A stretch of 64,000 bases of DNA from JALZKA01 sp963754045 (GTDB lineage: Bacteria; Actinomycetota; Thermoleophilia; Solirubrobacterales; 70-9). Where the stretch lies: positions 124,001-188,000 of the forward strand of contig CAVWEN010000001.1 of the NCBI GenBank assembly GCA_963754045.1. The letters run 5' to 3'. Positions 58,341-64,000 of the stretch are shown in pieces; the first letter of the stretch is position 1; the number at the start of each line of letters is the position of its first letter. The notes beneath the pieces are model-generated. The model was not told where the DNA came from. It worked only from the letters and a program-made list of their open reading frames with translations, and did no database searches. A program made the position numbers and the translations under genes.

Positions 58341-58799
58341 CTAGCGTTTGGCGATCGCGTACCCGAGGATCTCGACGACCTGCTCGGGCTCGCGGGCGGT
58401 CGCCATCGCGGCACGGTCGAGCTCCTTGAGCGCATGGTCGTGCTCGGGTGGGTGCAGGGTGATCAGGGGCTTGCCGAGGGCCGCGGCGTATCCGGCGTCG
58501 AACGCGGCGTTCCACTGCTTGTACTGCTCTCCGAAGCGGACGACGACCAGGTCGGCGCGACGCAGCAGCGTCTGGGTGCGGACGGCGTTCACCCCCGCCC
58601 CCTTGTGGTCGTGCCAGAACTTGTCGTCCTCTGCGCCCAAGATGTCGACGCCGACATCATCGGAAGCCGAGTGGTCGGTGACCGGGCCGAGGAGCTCGAC
58701 CGGCAGGCCAGCGTCGTGCACACCGGCGGCGATGCGCTCGCGCCAGTCGGAGTGGATCTCGCCCGCCAGATAGACGTTCCAGATGCCGTTGCCGGTCAT
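58341..58799 (-). CDS. YtoQ family protein
   Basis: 152 residues: WNVYLAGEIHSDWRERIAAG, GPVTDHSASDDVGVDILGAE, KFWHDHKGAGVNAVRTQTLL and RFGEQYKQWNAAFDAGYAAA are all family hallmarks. The protein has a nucleoside-2'-deoxyribosyltransferase-like Rossmann fold; biochemical role unknown. Divergent from the GST gene with 32 bp between starts. Confidence 0.92.
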   Translation of the reverse strand: MTGNGIWNVYLAGEIHSDWRERIAAGVHDAGLPVELLGPVTDHSASDDVGVDILGAEDDKFWHDHKGAGVNAVRTQTLLRRADLVVVRFGEQYKQWNAAFDAGYAAALGKPLITLHPPEHDHALKELDRAAMATAREPEQVVEILGYAIAKR

Positions 58800-58831
58800 C
58801 GGCGGGATGCTAACGGCGTAGGGTTCGCGCG

Positions 58832-59572
58832 ATGAGCGACCAGCCCGAGATCAAGCTTCACGTCCTACCGCCCTCCCATCCCTGCATGACCGCCGAGGCG
58901 GCATTGCGTTTCAAGGGGATCGAGTTCGAGAAGGTGAGCCTGATCCCCGGGCAGCAGCAGGAACCGATGGCCGCCGTCTACGGCGAGGGCAACACCACGG
59001 TGCCCGGGATGCAGCTCGGCGACCAGGAGACGGTCCACGGCTCGACCGCGATCTGCGCCCGGCTCGAGGAGCTGAAACCCGAGCCGAGCCTCTACCCCGA
59101 GCCGATCGCCGATCAGATCCGTGACGCGGAGCTGTGGGGCGACGCCGATTTGCAGGACCTGGGCCGGCGGCTGCCCTGGGGCGTTCTGCACTTCCGGCCC
59201 GAGGCGATGGGCAGCTTCGCCGGCGGCGATTCCCTCGACCCCGCGGGCACGGATTTCGCCCTGAAGCTGCTGCGCGGAACCTGGAAGTACCACTCGATCT
59301 CGATGGCGCAGCTTGGCGAGGACCTCACCCGGCTCCCAGCCATGGTTGCGGAGGTGGAGAGGCTTGCGCGCGAGGGCATCATCGGCGGCGATGAACCGAA
59401 CGCGGCCGACCTGCAGATCGGCGCCACGATCCGGGTGCTGCTGACGATCCGCGACCTCGATCCGGTGCTTGCCGGCACGGCGGCAGCGGGGATCGCCAAC
59501 CGCCATTTCCCCGACTACCCCGGTGAGGTGCCCGTCGGCGCCTTTCCGGCGGGCTGGGTCAAGACGGCCTAG
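58832..59572 (+). CDS. Glutathione S-transferase family protein
   Basis: 246 residues. The N-terminal thioredoxin-like domain (IKLHVLPPSHPCMTAEAALR, GNTTVPGMQLGDQETVHGST) has a Ser/Cys in the position of the usual catalytic residue. The C-terminal part is helical (AELWGDADLQDLGRRLPWGV, GGDEPNAADLQIGATIRVLL). Mycothiol-using actinobacteria do contain such proteins, so the thiol used is uncertain. Confidence 0.82.
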   Translation: MSDQPEIKLHVLPPSHPCMTAEAALRFKGIEFEKVSLIPGQQQEPMAAVYGEGNTTVPGMQLGDQETVHGSTAICARLEELKPEPSLYPEPIADQIRDAELWGDADLQDLGRRLPWGVLHFRPEAMGSFAGGDSLDPAGTDFALKLLRGTWKYHSISMAQLGEDLTRLPAMVAEVERLAREGIIGGDEPNAADLQIGATIRVLLTIRDLDPVLAGTAAAGIANRHFPDYPGEVPVGAFPAGWVKTA

Positions 59573-59615
59573 GGGCCACGCACCGGCGGTCCGCGCCGCT
59601 ATCTTCGAGCGCCCC

Positions 59616-59704
59616 GGAGAGGTGACCGAGTGGCTTAAGGTGCGCGACTGGAAATCGCGTGGGCGGTGAAAGCTGCCTCGTGGGTTCGAATCCCACCCTC
59701 TCCG
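59616..59704 (+). tRNA. tRNA-Ser (anticodon GGA)
   Basis: Class II tRNA, 89 nt: acceptor GGAGAGG/CCTCTCC with discriminator G, anticodon loop CTGGAAA (anticodon GGA), long variable arm, and T-arm GTGGG-TTCGAAT-CCCAC. CCA is not encoded. No clear 3' fragment repeat follows it in this window. Confidence 0.96.
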
Positions 59705-59746
59705 CCTTCTCAGCATCGGATGGGTTCATCTCGACCCCAGAAACCC

Positions 59747-60148
59747 CTAGCCCCCGACCTGCTCGCGGAGCGCGGCGCTATCGACGATCTCCCACGCTTC
59801 GATCACTTTGCCGTCGCGGAGATGCGCGATCACCGCCTGGTCGATTCGAAAGCTGCGTCCTGATTCGCCAATGTCGGCGAAGCTCGCCCCCATCGTCCCG
59901 GTTACGACAACACGGGCCATCTCGACGTCGCCCTCGGCCAGGACCTCCTGGATGTCGTGGCGGATGTTCGGCATCGCGGCGAGTGCGTCGCGCCAGACGG
60001 CTTTCTCCTGCTCGACCGACGTTGTAGAAAGTCCGAGCGGTGCGTGGACGAGCGCGTCAGGATGAAACAACTCGTCGAAGGCGTCGAAATCCCCGGCATC
60101 ACCGGCCGCCAGCCAGCGAAACACCACGCTCTGTCGCGGGTCGACCAC
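59747..60148 (-). CDS. NTF2/SnoaL-like ester-cyclase-type protein
   Basis: 133 residues from GTG 60148: MVDPRQSVVFRWLAAGDAGD, FDELFHPDALVHAPLG, ALAAMPNIRHDIQEVLAEGD and EAWEIVDSAALREQVG. This belongs to the polyketide-cyclase/ester-cyclase branch, not to the MSEENVEVVR branch. Role unknown. It lies just downstream of tRNA-Ser(GGA). Confidence 0.75.
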   Translation of the reverse strand: MVDPRQSVVFRWLAAGDAGDFDAFDELFHPDALVHAPLGLSTTSVEQEKAVWRDALAAMPNIRHDIQEVLAEGDVEMARVVVTGTMGASFADIGESGRSFRIDQAVIAHLRDGKVIEAWEIVDSAALREQVGG

Positions 60149-60292
60149 GACGCGAGACTACCGCGCGGAGTTGCTCGCGCAGGCATTGCTTTCATCAGGC
60201 CGCGAGCTGAGCGAGGGCCTTGGATCCCCGGGTTCGAATAGGGTCCCCCGTCGAAATCCGTTGAGCGCTGCAGAAGCCAGAGCGGGGCCGCC

Positions 60293-60865
60293 ATGTCTGA
60301 TCACGACTCCCCAGATTTCCCACCGCTCAAAACCGATGGTGGTGGCGAGCGCGAACTCGACTTTCATCCGGGGATGGGAATGCGTTGGGAGATCACCCGC
60401 GGCGCCGAGGACACCTCCGGCGAACTGTTCGAAGCCACGAACTGGCTCGACCCCGGGATGCCCGGGCCTCCCGTTCACGTGCATCCGAACGCGGAGGAAA
60501 GCTTTGAGGTGACCGAAGGCGCGCTGGACGTGTTCGTCGACGGCGAGTGGCGCTCGGTGCACGCACCCGAGACTGCGACGGTGCCCGCGAACGTGCCGCA
60601 CACCCTTCGCAACGGCAGCAGCGAGACCGTAACGGTGGTGACCCGAATCCGACCCGCCGGACGATCCGAGGCGATGTTTCGTGACATGCACCGGCTGATT
60701 CGCGAGGGCAAGATCAAGCGGCTGCCGCCGAAGGAGCCTCGTTCAGCGATCTATGCCGCCATGTTGTTCGGCAAGTACCCGGATGAGATTCGCACGACCA
60801 AGCCTCCCAACGGGGTGTTCAAGGCCGTGGCGCTGGTTGGCAGGGCCCTCCGTTTCAAGCTGTGA
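60293..60865 (+). CDS. Cupin-domain protein
   Basis: 190 residues. Cupin motif 1 is PPVHVHPNAEESFEVTEGAL and motif 2 ETATVPANVPHTLRNGSSET. A helical C-terminal extension follows (AMFRDMHRLIREGKIKRLPP). Metal-type ligands are present. Substrate unknown. Confidence 0.8.
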   Translation: MSDHDSPDFPPLKTDGGGERELDFHPGMGMRWEITRGAEDTSGELFEATNWLDPGMPGPPVHVHPNAEESFEVTEGALDVFVDGEWRSVHAPETATVPANVPHTLRNGSSETVTVVTRIRPAGRSEAMFRDMHRLIREGKIKRLPPKEPRSAIYAAMLFGKYPDEIRTTKPPNGVFKAVALVGRALRFKL

Positions 60866-60883
60866 TCGCCGCGCGGTGAATCG

Positions 60884-61315
60884 GTGCCCGAGGTAGAGGT
60901 CTCCGAGCGTGTCGCCCTCGATCCCGGTCGGGCCTGGGCCATCATCTCCGACCTCTCACGCCTGGGTGAGTGGCTGTCGCTGCACGAGGACTGGCGCAGC
61001 GAGGTCCCAGCTGAACTCACGGCCGGAACGCAGCTGACCTCGATCGTGGCTGTGAAGGGCTTTCGCAACCGGGTGGACTGGACGATCACCGAGCTGCAGC
61101 CGCCCGAGCGCATCGTGCTGAGCGGTGACGGGAAGGCCGGCACGAAGGTATCGCTGAGCGCGGGCGCCCGTGCCGATGGGGACGAGGCGCGAATCGAGCT
61201 GCGCACGGAGTTCTCGAACCCGGCGCTGGTCGGGCCGATCGGCGGCATGGTCGCCCGCAGCCTGCGCGGCGAGCTGAAGAAGGCGATCGACCGGCTTGCC
61301 GAACTGGCCCGCTGA
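60884..61315 (+). CDS. SRPBCC-family protein
   Basis: 143 residues from GTG 60884: PEVEVSERVALDPGRAWAII, SDLSRLGEWLSLHEDW, GFRNRVDWTITELQPPERIV. Helix-grip (START-like) ligand-binding fold. It starts 18 bp after the cupin stop, so likely co-transcribed. Ligand unknown. Confidence 0.8.
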   Translation: MPEVEVSERVALDPGRAWAIISDLSRLGEWLSLHEDWRSEVPAELTAGTQLTSIVAVKGFRNRVDWTITELQPPERIVLSGDGKAGTKVSLSAGARADGDEARIELRTEFSNPALVGPIGGMVARSLRGELKKAIDRLAELAR

Positions 61316-61324
61316 CACTGCGGG

Positions 61325-61753
61325 CTAGCGGCGTGAGGCGAAGAAGGACCTGAGCTGCGCCGCGGCTTCGTCGGCGAGGAGGCCGGCGGCCACCTCGGGC
61401 CGGTGGTTGAGGGCCGGTTCGTCGAGGAGGTTCATCACCGAGCCCGCCGCCCCCGCCTTCGGATCGGGCGTCGCGTAGACAACGCGCGGGACTCTGGCGA
61501 GCACGATCGCCCCGGCGCACATCGCGCACGGCTCGAGCGTTACGTAGAGGGTGGTGTCGGGCAGCCGCCAGCCGCTGAGCGCCTCGGCGCCAGCGCGCAG
61601 CGCGAGCACCTCGGCGTGCGCGGTGGGATCGGGTCGCAGCTCGCGCTCGTTTCCCGCGGCGGCGAGCAACTGGTCGCCGCGGGCGAGCACGGCACCGATC
61701 GGCACATCGCCGCGCTCCGCGGCCGCGGCCGCCTCCCCGAGGGCGAGGCGCAT
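61325..61753 (-). CDS. tadA: tRNA adenosine(34) deaminase
   Basis: 142 residues. Zinc ligands H46 in PTAHAEVLAL (with catalytic E48), C76 and C79 in LEPCAMCAGAIVLARVPRVV. ATPDPKAGAAGSVMNLLDEP and the LNHRPEVAAGLLADEAAAQL tail are typical of TadA rather than other cytidine-deaminase-like enzymes. It makes inosine at the wobble position of tRNA-Arg(ACG). Confidence 0.94.
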   Translation of the reverse strand: MRLALGEAAAAAERGDVPIGAVLARGDQLLAAAGNERELRPDPTAHAEVLALRAGAEALSGWRLPDTTLYVTLEPCAMCAGAIVLARVPRVVYATPDPKAGAAGSVMNLLDEPALNHRPEVAAGLLADEAAAQLRSFFASRR

Positions 61754-61779
61754 ATGCCGCTCGTCGGTCGGTGTGAAGC

Positions 61780-62223
61780 TCAGGTGGTGCGGACGATGTA
61801 CACGCCGCAGGGGGCGTGGTGGGAGACCTTGTTGGGCACTGAGCCGAGCAGGAACCGGCGGGCTCCGGTCATGCCCTTGTTGCCCACCACGATCAGGTCG
61901 GCGCCGGTCTCCTCGGCGACGTCGAGAATCGCGTCGGCCGGATCGCCCTCACGGGCGTGACGGGTGCTTTCGACCCCGGCCTCGGTCGCCGCCGTCACCG
62001 CCGCGTCGAGGTCGGCGTTCACTTCCTCTCGGGGGCCAACGCCGTGGGCGATGTCCCCCGGGACCTCGGACGACTCCTCGCGCAGACGCTCGGCCGGAAC
62101 GGGCTCGAAGGCGCTGACCACATCGAGCGCTGCGCCAGTTGACTTCGCGAGCTCGATCGCGTGCTTGACCGCGGTGCCGGCGGTTGCCGATCCGTCGGTG
62201 CCGACGACGATGCGCTTGAACAA
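61780..62223 (-). CDS. Universal stress protein (UspA family)
   Basis: 147 residues. FKRIVVGTDGSATAGTAVKH at the start and GADLIVVGNKGMTGARRFLL with GSVPNKVSHHAPCGVYIVRT at the end are the standard UspA elements, including the ATP-binding G-x2-G-x9-G-S/T pattern. It is probably ATP-binding. Confidence 0.92.
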   Translation of the reverse strand: MFKRIVVGTDGSATAGTAVKHAIELAKSTGAALDVVSAFEPVPAERLREESSEVPGDIAHGVGPREEVNADLDAAVTAATEAGVESTRHAREGDPADAILDVAEETGADLIVVGNKGMTGARRFLLGSVPNKVSHHAPCGVYIVRTT

Positions 62224-62264
62224 GACGACCCCTTCCTCGAGTTACCAGCGCCATACTAACCCCG

Positions 62265-62351
62265 ATGCCGCGCAGCTGGCTGATCTCGATGGCGATCCTG
62301 ATCGCCTGCCTGCTCGCGTCGATCGTGATCGGGCTGATCACGCTTATCTAG
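62265..62351 (+). CDS. Very small single-helix membrane peptide (28 residues)
   Basis: MPRSWLISMAILIACLLASI, then VIGLITLI and TAG. One hydrophobic helix with a short basic head. CATACTAACCCCG lies directly before the ATG, which could be a -10 with a leaderless start. No family; real only if conserved elsewhere. Confidence 0.4.
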   Translation: MPRSWLISMAILIACLLASIVIGLITLI

Positions 62352-62425
62352 GGCGAACGTCGCGCGCGGCGCCCTATACACCCCCACGAGCGACGTTCAC
62401 CGCTGGAGGCATAGGATGCCGCTCG

Positions 62426-63424
62426 ATGGCGCAGGTGCAGACGGTGACCGGGCCGGTCGAGGCCTCCGCGCTCGGCGTCACACTCATCCACGAGCATCTC
62501 GTCGCGCGTGACGAGGCGATGCTGGTTCAGTTCCCGCACGTCGGCACGGCGCGCGAGGAACCTCTCGCCGCGGTCGCCAGCGCGGGCGCCGAGGCGGTGG
62601 CTGCGGAGTGGGCCCAGAAGACCGCCGACCTCGGCGTCGAGACGATCTGCGATCCCGCCGCCATGTTCCTCGGCCGCGACGTGCAGCTGATGCGCCGTGT
62701 CTCCGAGCAGACGGGCATGCGCGTGGTTCCCTGCACGGGGATCTACACCTACGACCACCTCCCCACCCCGCTGCTCACCCGCGACGCTGACCAGATCGCG
62801 GAGATTTTCGTCCACGACATCACAGAGGGCATACAGGGCACCCAGATCAAGGCAGCCTTCATCAAGGTTGCCGCCGACGAGCCCGGCATCACCGCCAACG
62901 TCGACAAACTCCACCGCGCGGCCGCGCGCGCTTCGATTCAGACGGGAACGCCGATCATGGCCCACTCCCGGCCCGCGAGCGGCACGGGTCCAAAGCAGGT
63001 CGACATCTTCGAGGAGGAGGGGGTCGACCTGAAGCTCGTGCAGATCGCGCACACCGGCGACAGCGCCGACCCCGAATACGCGCAGGCGCTGATTGATCGC
63101 GGCGTCTACATCGGAATGGATCGCTTCGGCGTCGAGATGTACCTGCCCTACGACCAGCGCATTGCGACGGTGCTGACCCTGCTCGAGCGCGGTCACGCCG
63201 ACAGGATGTTCCTGAGCGCCGACTCCTGCGCCACGATCGACTGGTTCCCAATGCCGATCCTCGAGCAGATGATGGCCGCGGGCGCCGCCAGGGACTGGGT
63301 GATGACGATGGTCCCCGGGCGAGTCCTGCCCGACCTTCGCGAGGCGGGGATGACGCCCGAGCAGGAGCAGACGATGATGGTCTCCAACGCCGCCCGCTGG
63401 CTCACCGGCGCGGACCTCGCCTGA
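62426..63424 (+). CDS. Phosphotriesterase-family hydrolase (lactonase-like)
   Basis: I chose ATG 62426; the frame is open upstream but antisense to the Usp gene. 332 residues. Ligands of the binuclear centre appear in order: HxH in LIHEHL (H22, H24), Lys in AAFIKVA, His in PIMAHSRP, His in QIAHTGDSAD, Asp in FLSADSC. This is the amidohydrolase-fold PTE family; many members are lactonases. Physiological substrate unknown. Confidence 0.9.
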   Translation: MAQVQTVTGPVEASALGVTLIHEHLVARDEAMLVQFPHVGTAREEPLAAVASAGAEAVAAEWAQKTADLGVETICDPAAMFLGRDVQLMRRVSEQTGMRVVPCTGIYTYDHLPTPLLTRDADQIAEIFVHDITEGIQGTQIKAAFIKVAADEPGITANVDKLHRAAARASIQTGTPIMAHSRPASGTGPKQVDIFEEEGVDLKLVQIAHTGDSADPEYAQALIDRGVYIGMDRFGVEMYLPYDQRIATVLTLLERGHADRMFLSADSCATIDWFPMPILEQMMAAGAARDWVMTMVPGRVLPDLREAGMTPEQEQTMMVSNAARWLTGADLA

Positions 63425-63478
63425 GGAGATCCGCTCCCCCACGCATCCAGACGGCGATTCGGATCGTATGTTGGGGGC

Positions 63479-63943
63479 ATGAGCGAACTCGAAGTCGGTC
63501 AGTCCGCACCAGATTTCACCCTCGAGGGAACCGAGGGGACGTTCACCCTCACCGAGCACCGTGGTGAGCGCATCGTCCTTCTTTTCTACCCCGGCGACGA
63601 CACGGCCGTTTGCACGAAACAGTTCTGCGCCTACCGCGACGCCGGAGAGGAGATGGCCGAGCTCGGCGCAACCTTCGTCGGCATCTCGACCCAGGGCATG
63701 ACATCGAAGGAAGCATTCAAGTCGAAGTACGGGCTCACCACCCAGTTGCTCGCCGACGTCAACGGCAACGTGGCCCGGGCCTACGGCGTCTTCGCCAAGC
63801 GCTTCGAGGTCGCCAGGCGCACCGTCGTGATCGTCGATGAGGACGGCAACGTTGCCCACATCCACAACAACTTCTTGTCAGCCACGTTCGACGGTGTCGA
63901 AGACATCAGGAAGGCCCTGGACCAGCTGCCCGCGAAGGCGTAG
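63479..63943 (+). CDS. bcp: Thioredoxin-dependent peroxiredoxin (BCP type)
   Basis: 154 residues. The peroxidatic C45 and a resolving C50 are in DDTAVCTKQFCAYRD, the five-residue spacing of two-cysteine BCP enzymes. The N-terminus SAPDFTLEGTEGTFTLTEHR and ADVNGNVARAYGVFAKRFEV fit the family. It removes hydroperoxides. Confidence 0.93.
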   Translation: MSELEVGQSAPDFTLEGTEGTFTLTEHRGERIVLLFYPGDDTAVCTKQFCAYRDAGEEMAELGATFVGISTQGMTSKEAFKSKYGLTTQLLADVNGNVARAYGVFAKRFEVARRTVVIVDEDGNVAHIHNNFLSATFDGVEDIRKALDQLPAKA

Positions 63944-63960
63944 CGCTAGCGCGCGGAGCC

Positions 63961-64000
63961 TCATCGGCGCTTGCGCCTCACCTTCTCGCAGCCGGAGACG
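63961..64000 (-). CDS. C-terminal end of an unidentified gene (truncated by the window)
   Basis: Minus-strand frame reading ...VSGCEKVRRKRR and TGA at 63961-63963. Only 12 codons are visible, so no family can be named. Confidence 0.3.
   Translation of the reverse strand, partial: VSGCEKVRRKRR

Noticed and set aside
60215..60245. GGGTTCGAAT near 60230 as another tRNA 3' fragment
   Set aside because: Only the T-loop-like core matches; flanking stem and acceptor sequences do not agree with tRNA-Ser(GGA), so chance similarity cannot be excluded.
61964..62425. N-terminal extension of the phosphotriesterase-like protein
   Set aside because: It is antisense to the universal stress protein gene; the family normally begins close to the HxH motif, as with ATG 62426.

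Overview
The window is high-GC bacterial DNA. It reads as an actinobacterium of the class Thermoleophilia (Solirubrobacterales-like). The reasons are dense GC-rich genes with many GTG/TTG starts, many NTF2/SnoaL-like proteins beginning MSEENVEVVR, a DUF6812-like protein, a FecR-like protein ending in a VRGTTW-type module, and many cupin, VOC and SRPBCC proteins. The taxonomic call is inference from gene content.

Layout. 1-3.45 kb: end of an MMPL transporter, then recR, ybaB and dnaX on the minus strand. 3.5-8.6 kb: secreted and membrane proteins (beta-propeller/FecR-like protein, CHASE2 adenylate cyclase, two LAS-type peptidase-like proteins). 8.7 kb: SRP RNA. 9-12.5 kb: a very large galactose-oxidase-like secreted protein with a 543-bp internal duplication. 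12.5-15.1 kb: small membrane, VOC and cupin genes, then tRNA-Val(CAC).

15.1-22.2 kb is the most unusual part. Downstream of tRNA-Val there are six further copies of the tRNA's 3' part (anticodon arm to 3' end), in the same orientation. They divide the DNA into six units of 0.4-1.9 kb, each carrying one or a few small genes or remnants: beta-helix protein, cupin, SnoaL-like genes, FAD oxidoreductase, and a nucleotidyltransferase pair. Five of the six units end in a shared motif (TTGGGCACCAGCGCC-like). A second, shorter array of the same design lies on the minus strand downstream of tRNA-Ser(CGA) at 53.6-56.7 kb, again with SnoaL-like cargo behind the same short promoter-like leader. No recombinase gene is visible. 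I read these as tRNA-anchored gene-cassette arrays whose integrase acts in trans or has been lost.

22.5-31.4 kb: cupin, methyltransferases, an RTX-like repeat protein, FAD reductase, SDR, an intact SnoaL gene, a three-repeat secreted protein and an FKBP. 31.4-38.6 kb: helical-repeat protein pair, chromate transporter, secreted metallohydrolase-like protein, and ammonium transporter with a P-II protein lacking the usual T-loop tyrosine. 38.7-45.9 kb: cupredoxin and other lipoproteins, acyltransferase, P450, CsaA, zinc alcohol dehydrogenase, SRPBCC, SDR. 46.0-51.3 kb: a complete oligopeptide-type ABC transporter operon with two ATPase domains fused in one protein. 51.3-53.6 kb: VOC dioxygenase-like protein, 1-Cys peroxiredoxin, NlpC/P60-like protein. 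After the tRNA-Ser array: an XRE plus nucleotidyltransferase pair with a likely autoregulatory operator, YtoQ, a GST, tRNA-Ser(GGA), SnoaL, cupin, SRPBCC, TadA, a universal stress protein, a phosphotriesterase-like lactonase and a BCP-type peroxiredoxin.
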